Positions 27,242 through 33,963 of a stretch of DNA of 64,000 bases are shown here, piece after piece. The notes beneath the pieces are model-generated. The model did no database searches, was not told where the DNA came from, and saw nothing but the letters and a program-made list of their open reading frames with translations. Source of the DNA: Asanoa ferruginea (lineage in GTDB: Bacteria > Actinomycetota > Actinomycetes > Mycobacteriales > Micromonosporaceae). Each line of letters begins with the position of its first letter. Position 1 is the first letter of the stretch. Made by a program: the position numbers and the translations under genes. The stretch lies in NCBI RefSeq assembly GCF_003387075.1, contig NZ_QUMQ01000001.1, positions 4,154,001 to 4,218,000 of the forward strand, in the 5' to 3' direction.

Positions 27242-27826
27242 GTGGAGCACGCGCACGTGGTTGACGACGTGGCCGAGGTCCTCGCGACCGAAGACGAGAT
27301 CGCCGCCCGGGTGGCCGCGTTGGCGGCTGAGATCGAACGCGACTACGCGGGGCGTGACCTACTCCTGGTGGGTGTGCTCAACGGAGCGGCCACTGTGACG
27401 GTTGACCTGGCCCGTGCCCTCCACCGGCACGTGGAGATCACCTGGATGGGCATCACGTCCTACGGTGCCGGCCAGGGCGGCTCCGGCGCGGTCCGGCTCC
27501 GCAAGGACATCGACGTCGACGTGGCCGGCCGCGACGTGCTGGTCGTCGACGGGGTGATCGACACCGGCCTGACGGCGGCCTGGCTGATGACCAACCTGCG
27601 CGCCCGCGGCCCGGCCTCGCTGGAGTTCTGCGGCCTGTTCCGCAAGCCCGGCGCCCAGGCGCTGCCGGTGCCCATCCGCTATGTGGGCTTCGACGTGCCG
27701 GCCGGTGTCGTGGTCGGCTACGGGCTCGACTACCAGGGCCGCTACCGCAACCTGCGGTGTTGTGCCCGGCTGGCGCCGCACGTCTACGAACCCGCGCCGG
27801 TGCGCATCGCCGCCTCGGGCGGCTGA
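27242..27826 (+). CDS. Hypoxanthine phosphoribosyltransferase-like protein
   Basis: 194 aa type I phosphoribosyltransferase. The PPi loop is 'LLVGVLNGAATVTVDLARAL', the flexible-loop region is 'WMGITSYGAGQGGSGAVRL', and the PRPP motif is 'VLVVDGVIDTGLTAAWL'. The usual acidic pair Glu-Asp before the catalytic loop is Asp-Gly here, while the general-base Asp (IDTG) is kept. The C-terminus 'YGLDYQGRYRNL' is the standard Hpt ending. It looks like a diverged Hpt paralogue. The canonical hpt gene of actinobacteria usually sits with tilS and ftsH, which are absent here. Confidence 0.78.
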   Translation: MEHAHVVDDVAEVLATEDEIAARVAALAAEIERDYAGRDLLLVGVLNGAATVTVDLARALHRHVEITWMGITSYGAGQGGSGAVRLRKDIDVDVAGRDVLVVDGVIDTGLTAAWLMTNLRARGPASLEFCGLFRKPGAQALPVPIRYVGFDVPAGVVVGYGLDYQGRYRNLRCCARLAPHVYEPAPVRIAASGG

Positions 27827-27916
27827 GTCGCCTCCCCGCTCCGGCTGATCAACTTGCTATCGACGTAGTGCTATCTTCTGGTTGCCGGTTGGTGCGGAAC
27901 GCGGGGGAGTGGCGAC

Positions 27917-28339
27917 TTGGCGATGGCGGATGGCACCGGTGACCTCGAGGCGACCCTGGCCCAGGCGCGGCGGATGCTCGACTCCCTGGCGGCCGGTGGC
28001 GGCGCGCCCGACCCTGCGGCCGAGACAGAGACCGAGACCGGTGGTCAGGGCAGCGCGCTCGACGGCCTGGTGACGGTGCGGGCCAGCGGCCCCGGCCGGA
28101 TCGAGTGGGTGGAGATCGACCCGCGGGCCGGGCGGGTGCCGCTCGGCGACCTCGCGGAGGCGATCACCGAGGCGGTCAACGCCGCTCTGGCCGAGGCCTC
28201 CGGCAGCGGGTCGCTGAGCGTCGACTTCGGCGCGCTGGCCGGTCAGGTGCGGCAGATGCAGGACGACAGCCTGCGGCAGCTGGCCCGGTTCACCGGCGCG
28301 CTCGACGACGCGATGGATCGGCTGGGGAAGCGGCCGTGA
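27917..28339 (+). CDS. YbaB/EbfC-like protein of a type VII secretion cassette
   Basis: 140 aa. A helical N-terminus 'DLEATLAQARRMLDSL', then 'LVTVRASGPGRIEWVEIDPRA', a beta-sheet like the YbaB/EbfC nucleoid-binding fold, then a C-terminal helix. In actinobacteria YbaB-like genes commonly precede WXG100/EspC-type genes. TTG at 27917 has GGGGGAG seven bases upstream; ATG at 27923 is the alternative. The stop overlaps the next start (GTGA). It is the first gene of a five-gene operon ending at 30317. Probable role: cytoplasmic partner or regulator of the secreted proteins, unproven. Confidence 0.65.
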   Translation: MAMADGTGDLEATLAQARRMLDSLAAGGGAPDPAAETETETGGQGSALDGLVTVRASGPGRIEWVEIDPRAGRVPLGDLAEAITEAVNAALAEASGSGSLSVDFGALAGQVRQMQDDSLRQLARFTGALDDAMDRLGKRP

Positions 28340-28659
28340 CCGGGTTCGCCGTGGTTCCCGACGCGGTGCGCGCGGGCGGCTCGGCAATCGGTGGCGCGGC
28401 GGATGCGTTCGCGAGCCGGGTTGAGGGGCTCATCGCGGAGCTTTCCGGATTCCAGGGCGGGTTCGGCGACGACACGATCGGGATGCTGGTCGGCACGGCG
28501 TACGACGCGGTCTCGCAATGGGCTTTCGAGTGTCTCCAGGATTGCGCCGACGACCTGCTCGACGCCACCGACGACCTGATGCTGATGGCCGACAGCTACG
28601 ACGAGGCCGATCGCGACGCACTCGACCGGTTCCAGGGCATGCACGGCCGGATCGCCTAG
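28336..28659 (+). CDS. EspC/WXG100-like type VII secretion target
   Basis: 107 aa, entirely helical, starting 'TGFAVVPDAVRAGGSAIGGAADAF', close to the EspC-family opening (valine-rich, then LR..A..L). Size and helix-turn-helix hairpin shape are those of small ESX substrates and chaperone partners. A C-terminal YxxxD-type export signal is suggested by 'YDEADRD' near residues 91-97. GTG at 28336 overlaps the previous stop. It probably pairs with the next protein for export through an ESX system encoded elsewhere. Confidence 0.6.
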   Translation: MTGFAVVPDAVRAGGSAIGGAADAFASRVEGLIAELSGFQGGFGDDTIGMLVGTAYDAVSQWAFECLQDCADDLLDATDDLMLMADSYDEADRDALDRFQGMHGRIA

Positions 28660-28661
28660 CC

Positions 28662-29153
28662 ATGGGTCTGGCGCTGCCGGGTGAGCTGGTCTCCGTACTC
28701 GGAATGATCGGTTATGACTGGCCGACCTCCGACGAAGAGAAACTCTTCGGCATGGGGCAGGCGTGGCTGGCCTTCGCCGCCGATGCGGAGCAGGCCTCGG
28801 CCACGGTCGGCGCGGGCGCCCAACAGGTGACCAGCCTGAGCGCCGGGCCGGCGGTGGAGGCGTTCCAGGGCTGGTGGTCGGGCGAGGAGAACGCGCCCGC
28901 GACGCTGTCCGGAGCCAGCACCGGCGCCGTCGTGCTGGGCGCGGGCCTGATCGTCTGCGCGGCGATCGTGCTGATGCTCAAGATCCAGGTGATCATCCAG
29001 TTGATCCTGCTGGCGATCCAGATCGCGCAGGCGATCGCCACGGCGGTGGTGACCTTCGGTGCGTCGTTGCTGGAGATACCGCTGTTCAAGACGATCACGC
29101 AGACGGTCGTCGGCCTGCTTCAGGACCAGGCGATCAACGCGGTGCTGAGCTGA
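28662..29153 (+). CDS. WXG100-like leader protein (CpnT N-terminal type)
   Basis: 163 aa. 'LPGELVSVLGMIGYDWPTSDEEKLFGMGQAW' strongly resembles the WXG100-like N-terminal domain of mycobacterial CpnT and other polymorphic toxins. 'FQGWWSG' gives the Trp-x-Gly turn, and a long hydrophobic helical stretch (about residues 90-145) follows. In most toxins this domain is fused to a linker and toxin; here it is a separate protein whose stop is one base before the toxin start codon. That arrangement implies coupled synthesis and delivery as a complex. The ATG follows the previous stop by two bases. Confidence 0.65.
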   Translation: MGLALPGELVSVLGMIGYDWPTSDEEKLFGMGQAWLAFAADAEQASATVGAGAQQVTSLSAGPAVEAFQGWWSGEENAPATLSGASTGAVVLGAGLIVCAAIVLMLKIQVIIQLILLAIQIAQAIATAVVTFGASLLEIPLFKTITQTVVGLLQDQAINAVLS

Positions 29154-29154
29154 C

Positions 29155-29922
29155 GTGGCCGGCAAGCCGCGGCGGTCGGGTGGGCGCAAGGTCAAGCTGC
29201 CGCCGGCCGTAGAGACCAAGCTCGGCCGGGCGATTCCCGGTTTCCGCTCGCCGACGGCGCGGGCCGGCGGCGGTGGCGGTGGCGCGCCACCCGGCGGCCG
29301 GCCGCGCGGTGGCCCGCCGGGCAGCGGGCCGGGCGGTCCGCGGCGCGGTCCCGGCGGCAGCGGCCCACCGGGTGGTGGTGGCGGACCGCCGCGCGGCACC
29401 TCCGGAAACCCACCGGATCCGGACCACTTCAACTCGGTGACGCCCGGCTGGGACCGGGTGCACCGGGCGGACGCGCCACAGTCGGTGCAGGACGCGTCGA
29501 GGGGCTTCCAGCCGCGGGTCGCGGGCGACCGGCGTCCCACCACGGGCAGCTACCGCAGCACCGGTGATACCGGCTCCACGCCCATCTCGTCTGGACGGGA
29601 CCCGAGCCTGAGCCAGGATCTCGACCACACCCGGATCAACAGTCAGAGCGGTCGGCCGCTGCCCGTGGCACCGGAGTCGTTCGACCACGCCGAGGCGCGT
29701 CCCGCTCAGCAGATGCGCACCGACGGTCGCGACACCGAGGTGGTGGTCGACAACACCACCTGCGGGTCGCGCACCTTCGACTCCAACAGCCCGACCAGCT
29801 GCGACACGCTGCTGCCGGGAATGCTGCCGGAGGGCTCCAGGATGACGGTCTGGGGCAGTGTCGACGGTGGCCAGACCTTCTTCCGGAGGGTCATCGACGG
29901 CACGGGTAGCCTCATCCGGTGA
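29155..29922 (+). CDS. Predicted DddA/SCP1.201-like nucleic-acid deaminase toxin
   Basis: 255 aa. Residues 1-35 are basic, 37-88 are a Gly/Pro/Arg-rich linker, and the C-terminal ~80 residues look like a toxin deaminase of the SCP1.201/DddA group. The zinc/catalytic motif H-A-E is at 178-180, C203 (VVVDNTTCG) lies 25 residues later at the family spacing, and C216 is followed by 'LLPGMLPEGSRMTVWG', the conserved family tail. The two cysteines are 12 residues apart instead of two or four, which is unusual. Members deaminate cytosine in DNA or other nucleic acids; the substrate here is unknown. The immunity gene overlaps its stop (GTGA). Confidence 0.65.
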   Translation: MAGKPRRSGGRKVKLPPAVETKLGRAIPGFRSPTARAGGGGGGAPPGGRPRGGPPGSGPGGPRRGPGGSGPPGGGGGPPRGTSGNPPDPDHFNSVTPGWDRVHRADAPQSVQDASRGFQPRVAGDRRPTTGSYRSTGDTGSTPISSGRDPSLSQDLDHTRINSQSGRPLPVAPESFDHAEARPAQQMRTDGRDTEVVVDNTTCGSRTFDSNSPTSCDTLLPGMLPEGSRMTVWGSVDGGQTFFRRVIDGTGSLIR

Positions 29923-30317
29923 CGTACGTGATGACCGACATCAACGCGAGCGAGCAGACCGTCACGGGTGCGGCGAAGGCCGGCGAGCTGTTCGACTACT
30001 CGATCCAGCGCGCGGCACCCTACGGCGGGTTCGGTCAGTCGCTCTGGTTCGGTCCGGTCGGCGGCGACGACGAGTTGCGGGTCGACATCGACATGGAGGT
30101 CGGCCGGGCGTCGGTGACCTGGCTGCCCGACGGCCGCTATGCGGTCGAGCTGCCGGCCGACCAGCCGCTCACGGTGCAGTGGACGGTCGACGACGCCCCG
30201 GTCGAGATCCCGGCCGAGCTGGTCCGGGTCAGCACCGCCACCGCGCGGCGCCTGGTCACCGACTATGTGGCGAGCGGCCGGCGGCCTTTGATCGACTGGG
30301 TGGCTAACCCTTCCTAG
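29919..30317 (+). CDS. Imm1-type immunity protein
   Basis: 132 aa, acidic and without signal peptide. 'VTWLPDGRYAVELPADQPL' and the ending 'VEIPAELVRVSTATARRLVTDYVASGRRPLIDWV' match the Imm1 family as I recall it, a group found with deaminase toxins, including in Streptomyces and Micromonosporaceae. GTG at 29919 overlaps the toxin stop; ATG at 29931 is a possible alternative start. Its role would be to bind and neutralise the deaminase in the producing cell. The end overlaps the convergent udgX by 14 bases. Confidence 0.68.
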   Translation: MTYVMTDINASEQTVTGAAKAGELFDYSIQRAAPYGGFGQSLWFGPVGGDDELRVDIDMEVGRASVTWLPDGRYAVELPADQPLTVQWTVDDAPVEIPAELVRVSTATARRLVTDYVASGRRPLIDWVANPS

Positions 30318-30999
30318 CGGCCGCCGCGACCACCTTGAGGTCGTCGACCAGGCCGTTGAAGGCGGTGTCCCGGTCGTCGGCGCGCAGCACCGCCGACGGG
30401 TGGATGGTCGCGACCAGCTTGCCCGGTGGCACCTCGACGCCTCCCTCGATCGGTGCGACCCGGAAGTCGTCGGGATGCTGTGCCGACTCCGGCCACGGCA
30501 GCACCTGGCCGCGCTGCCGGGTGACCCGGAAGGCCGGGCCGAGCAGGGCCTTGGCCGCGGTCGCCCCGAGCACGACGACGACCCGGGGCCGCAGCAGCGC
30601 GAACTCCGAGACCAGCCACGGCCGGCACGCGACGATGTGCTGCTGGTCGGGGGTCTGGTGGATCCGCCGCGTGCCGCGCAGCTCGAAGCGGAAGTGCTTG
30701 ACCGCGTTGGTGATGTAGAGCGTGGCCGGGTCGATCCCGGCCTCGTCGACCGCGCGGCGCAGCAGGTGGCCGGCCGGGCCGACGAACGGCAGGCCGCGCT
30801 GATCCTCGATGTCGCCGGGCTGCTCGCCGACCATCACGATCTGGGCGTGCGCGTCGCCGCGGCCGAAGACCACCTGGGTGGCGTTCTCGTAGAGCTCGCA
30901 GCCGTGGCAGCCCGGCGCGGCCCGCTTCAGGTCATCGAGACTGTGCGAGTCGTCGGGGATGAACCGTTCCGCCCCGGGTGGGGTGTCCGTCGGCGCCAT
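30304..30999 (-). CDS. udgX: UdgX-family uracil-DNA binding glycosylase
   Basis: 231 aa. Motif A is GEQPGD (residues 58-63), followed by 'RGLPFVGPAGHLLR'. The UdgX-specific R-loop 'RRIHQTP' has the histidine (H114) that forms a covalent bond with uracil in DNA in the mycobacterial enzyme. The late motif is 'HPSAVLR'. Iron-sulphur ligands visible are C31, C34 and C125, with H102 where family-4 enzymes have a cysteine. The ATG at 30999 lies in a short gap before a MocR gene on the same strand. It converges on the deaminase-toxin operon. Confidence 0.9.
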   Translation of the reverse strand: MAPTDTPPGAERFIPDDSHSLDDLKRAAPGCHGCELYENATQVVFGRGDAHAQIVMVGEQPGDIEDQRGLPFVGPAGHLLRRAVDEAGIDPATLYITNAVKHFRFELRGTRRIHQTPDQQHIVACRPWLVSEFALLRPRVVVVLGATAAKALLGPAFRVTRQRGQVLPWPESAQHPDDFRVAPIEGGVEVPPGKLVATIHPSAVLRADDRDTAFNGLVDDLKVVAAAARKG

Positions 31000-31044
31000 T
31001 TGGCATTTCTACCCCTTCCGTCCCGGGCCATTCCGGCCACCCCC

Positions 31045-32379
31045 TCAGGCGCTGAACGACCGGGGCGGCGTGCCGCGGACCACCTGGGCCACCGCTGCGG
31101 CCAGCGCTTCGATCCGGTCGTCGTCGAGGCGGCTGATGGTGATCCGGATGCCGGCGGGTGCGCCGATCCGGTAGAGCGACCCGGGCCCGACCGCGTAGCC
31201 GGCGTCGCGCAGCGAGGTGACGACCGAGGTCTCGTCGCGGACCGGGACCCAGATGTTGATCCCCGTGCGGCCCTGGCTCGGCACGCCGCGCGCGTCGAGT
31301 GCTTTTCGCAACGCGGTTCGCCGGTGCTCGTAGCTGTCGCGCGCGAGCGCCACCCGGTCGGCCACCTCCGGGTCCGACCAGAGGTCGGCGACCATCCGCT
31401 GGAGCAGCGTCGAGACCCAGCCCGAGCCGAGCCGCATCCGCCCGGCCACCCGCGCGATCGTCGCCTCGTCGCCGGCCATGACGGCCAGTCGCAGGTCGGG
31501 GCCGTAGGGCTTGCTCACCGAGCGCAGGAAGGCCCAGTTGCGGGTCGCCTTGGCCAGCGTGTGCAGCGGCACGGTGGACAACTCGGCCGAGTGGTCGTCT
31601 TCGATCAGCAGCACATCGGGGTGGTCGGCGAGCACCCGGCGCAGGTCGGCGGCCCGGCGCTTGCTGACCGCGGCGCCGGTCGGGTTGTGTGCCCGGCTGG
31701 TGACGATGAACGCCTGGACCCCGGCCGCGAGCGCGAGGTCGGTGCCGGACGGGGTGGGCCCCTCGTCGTCGACCGGCACGCCGACGATCTCCAGGCCCTG
31801 CGCGGCGACCAGGTCGATCACGTGTGCCCAGCCCGGGTCTTCGACCGCGACCTTGTCGCCGGGGCGCAGGTGCGCGGCCAGCAGCCGGTCGATCCCGCCG
31901 AGCGCGCCGCTGGTGACGGTGACGTGTGCGGCGTCGACCCCGTCGGCGGCGAGCCGGGCGGCGGCCGACTCGGCCAGGTCGGGGTGCATGCCGTCGTGGT
32001 TGTAGCCGACCGGGTCGGCCTCGGCGAGCCGCTGCAGGTGCGGGCCGAGCGGCGGCAGCAGGCGCAGGTCGGGCTCGCCGGAGAGCAGGTCGAGGACGCC
32101 GGTCGGGGGCGGCACGACGAGCGCCGCACGGCCGCCGGTGACCGGTGGGCGCGGGCGCACCCGGGTGCCGTTGCGGCCGGCGGTCTCGATCACGCCCCGC
32201 GAGCGCAGCGTCTGGTAGGCCTTGGCCACCGTGCCGGCGCTGACGCCCAGCCCGTCGGCCAGGCCGCGGACCGGTGGCAGCGGGGTGCCGGGTGCGAGCG
32301 CGCCGGTGCGTACACCCGTCTCGATGCTGGTTGAAATCTCCGCCGCCGTGGCGCCGACGATCTGATAATGTACTGCCAC
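31045..32379 (-). CDS. MocR-family PLP-dependent transcriptional regulator
   Basis: 444 aa. The N-terminal GntR winged helix (residues 1-75, 'LPPVRGLADGLGVSAGTVAKAYQTLRSRGVIE') is fused to a fold-type I aminotransferase domain. The PLP lysine is about K290 in 'SVSKPYGPDLR'; 'SRAHNPTGAAVS' is the cofactor region. MocR proteins such as PdxR sense PLP or related amines and usually regulate a divergent gene; here that gene encodes a PNPOx-GNAT fusion, so control of B6 or amine metabolism is likely. GTG at 32379 has a promoter with -35 TTGCCT, 17 bases, -10 TACATT. Confidence 0.88.
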   Translation of the reverse strand: MAVHYQIVGATAAEISTSIETGVRTGALAPGTPLPPVRGLADGLGVSAGTVAKAYQTLRSRGVIETAGRNGTRVRPRPPVTGGRAALVVPPPTGVLDLLSGEPDLRLLPPLGPHLQRLAEADPVGYNHDGMHPDLAESAAARLAADGVDAAHVTVTSGALGGIDRLLAAHLRPGDKVAVEDPGWAHVIDLVAAQGLEIVGVPVDDEGPTPSGTDLALAAGVQAFIVTSRAHNPTGAAVSKRRAADLRRVLADHPDVLLIEDDHSAELSTVPLHTLAKATRNWAFLRSVSKPYGPDLRLAVMAGDEATIARVAGRMRLGSGWVSTLLQRMVADLWSDPEVADRVALARDSYEHRRTALRKALDARGVPSQGRTGINIWVPVRDETSVVTSLRDAGYAVGPGSLYRIGAPAGIRITISRLDDDRIEALAAAVAQVVRGTPPRSFSA

Positions 32380-32417
32380 AGTTTCAAGAATGTACTAGAA
32401 CAAAGCTTGGGAGGCAA
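32367..32417. promoter_or_regulatory. Divergent MocR promoter with AATGTACT direct repeat
   Basis: AATGTACT occurs at 32367-32374 and 32389-32396, two direct copies 22 bases apart, a spacing suited to MocR dimers on one face. The minus-strand promoter TTGCCT (32417-32412), 17-base spacer, TACATT (32394-32389) overlaps the second copy, which suggests autorepression. Confidence 0.5.
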
Positions 32418-32418
32418 C

Positions 32419-33645
32419 GTGTACGCGCCGACAGGACGCACCACGGCGACACGCGAACGCGAGCGGATGGCGTACGACCGGGAGGTCGTGCACAGCATTC
32501 TCGACGAGGCCTTCCACTGCGCCGCGGGTTTCGTCGTCGACGGCGAGCCGCGGGTCCTGCCCACGCTGCACGTGCGGGTCGGCGACATGCTCTACCTGCA
32601 CGGTTCGACCGGCAGCCGGCCGCTGCTCGCGGCGCGCGGCGAGGGCCTGCGGGTCTGCGTCACGGTCACGCTGCTCGACGGGCTGGTCCTGGCGCGGTCG
32701 CAGTTCAACCACAGCGCCAACTACCGCTCGGTGGTCGCGCACGGGGTCGCCACCCTGGTCACCGACGAGGCCACCAAGCGCTCGGTGTTGACGGCGCTGG
32801 TCGAGAAGGTCGGTGCCGGCCGATCGGTCGAGAGCAGGCCGCCGACCAAGCGCGAGCTGGCCGAGACCGCGGTGCTGGCGCTGCCACTGGTCGAGGTGTC
32901 GGCCCGGACCCGCACCGGCGGCGTCATCGACGACGAGGCCGATCTCTCGCTGCCGCACTGGGCCGGTGTGCTGCCCCTGCGAGTGACGCCGGGCGTTCCC
33001 GAGCCCGACGCCGGCGTCGCGGCGCCCACGCCTGCCTACCTGCGACCCGCCGGCTCACCCTGGCTTGCGCCGGCCCCGCTGCGCGGTGCGCACGTGGTGC
33101 TCGAGCCGCTCGACCTGTCGCATGTGGACGAGTTGTTGAAGGCGACCGCCGACCCCGAGGTGTGGCAACACCTGACCGCGCGGCAGCCGCGCGACCGGGA
33201 GGAGATGGCGGCTTATGTGACCGGCGTCCTGGCCGAACACCACCGCGGCGAGCGGGTGCCGTGGGTGCAGCGGTCTTCCCTGACCGGCGAGGTCCTGGGC
33301 ACGACGTCGTTCTACGACGTCGATCCCGCCCGGCGGTCGGTGGCCATCGGGCACACGTTCCTGGGCCGGGCGGCCTGGCGCACCGGGGTCAACACCGAAG
33401 CCAAGCTGCTGCTGCTGACCCGGGCGTTCGAGACGTTGGGCGCCGAGCGGGTGGTCTGGCACACCGACATCCGCAACGCCCGCTCCCAGGCGGCGATCGA
33501 GCGACTCGGCGCGACCCACGAGGCGGTCCTGCGCCACCACCGCATCCGGCCCGACGGCTCGTGGCGCGACACGGTCCAGTACGCGATGCTCGCCGAAGAC
33601 TGGCCGGCGGCGTCGCTTGCGCTGCGCAACCGCCTCCGCGCCTGA
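32419..33645 (+). CDS. Fusion of pyridoxamine 5'-phosphate oxidase-like and GNAT domains
   Basis: 408 aa. Residues about 15-210 form an FMN-binding split-barrel (PNPOx-like: 'FVVDGEPRVLPTLHVRVGDMLYLHGSTGS', 'YRSVVAHGVATLV', 'RPPTKRELAETAVLALPLVEVSARTR'). From about 228 a RimJ/RimL-type GNAT domain follows ('LRGAHVVLEPLDLSHVDELLKA', 'GVNTEAKLLLLTRAFE', 'NARSQAAIERLGATHE'). GTG at 32419 follows GGGAGG; the frame extends upstream but overlaps the MocR gene. The two domains often occur as separate neighbouring genes. The stop codon lies inside the first unit of a tandem repeat. Confidence 0.85.
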   Translation: MYAPTGRTTATRERERMAYDREVVHSILDEAFHCAAGFVVDGEPRVLPTLHVRVGDMLYLHGSTGSRPLLAARGEGLRVCVTVTLLDGLVLARSQFNHSANYRSVVAHGVATLVTDEATKRSVLTALVEKVGAGRSVESRPPTKRELAETAVLALPLVEVSARTRTGGVIDDEADLSLPHWAGVLPLRVTPGVPEPDAGVAAPTPAYLRPAGSPWLAPAPLRGAHVVLEPLDLSHVDELLKATADPEVWQHLTARQPRDREEMAAYVTGVLAEHHRGERVPWVQRSSLTGEVLGTTSFYDVDPARRSVAIGHTFLGRAAWRTGVNTEAKLLLLTRAFETLGAERVVWHTDIRNARSQAAIERLGATHEAVLRHHRIRPDGSWRDTVQYAMLAEDWPAASLALRNRLRA

Positions 33646-33754
33646 CCCGCCTTCCGCAGGCTTTGCTCTGCACCCCTGGCCTGACCCGCTTCCGCAGGCT
33701 TTGCTCTGCACCCCTGGCCTGACCCGCTTCCGCAGGCTTTGCTCTGCACCCCTG
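33640..33754. repeat. Three tandem 38-bp repeats
   Basis: Units at 33640-33678 (39 bp), 33679-33716 and 33717-33754; copies two and three are identical and the first has one extra base. The TGA stop of the upstream gene is inside the first unit. The third unit runs directly into a long hairpin. Confidence 0.9.
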
Positions 33755-33802
33755 TAGGAAGCGCCCTGTTCGGTGGGTGCTTCCTACAGGGGTGCAGAGC
33801 AA
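33739..33802. terminator. Perfect 24-bp inverted repeat (hairpin)
   Basis: Arms at 33739-33762 and 33779-33802 are perfectly complementary over 24 bases with a 16-base loop. The left arm begins in the last tandem unit (TTGCTCTGCACCCCTG). It is probably the terminator of the PNPOx-GNAT gene, or a REP-like dispersed element. The remaining 33803-33934 holds no gene that I can see. Confidence 0.75.
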
Positions 33803-33934
33803 GGCTTGATCTGACCGTTTCCTACTGCGGAGTCGGCTGGCCCGGCGGGAGCGACGGTCCGGACCACCGCGGACCCGGGACATCTGGGATAGTTTGACGC
33901 TCTTTGTCCGGTCCATCGATCGCTCCGCGTGTTT

Positions 33935-33963
33935 CTGTCACACCCCTAGGGCACGATTGGTGC
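33935..33963 (+). promoter_or_regulatory. recA-like DNA-damage promoter of lhr
   Basis: CTGTCACAC (33935-33943), eight bases, CACGAT (33952-33957), six bases, then GTG. The layout is the same as at recA (CTGTCATAC, eight, TAGGTT, six, GTG) and resembles the RecA-NDp/PafBC consensus TTGTCRGTG-N8-TANNNT. It also indicates a leaderless start at 33964. Confidence 0.55.

Noticed and set aside
28662-29922. Programmed or sequencing frameshift fusing the WXG100-like leader to the toxin
   Set aside because: The toxin frame has its own TGA at 29146-29148, just before its GTG, so a slip could fuse the chains only within the last two or three codons; separate coupled ORFs are simpler.
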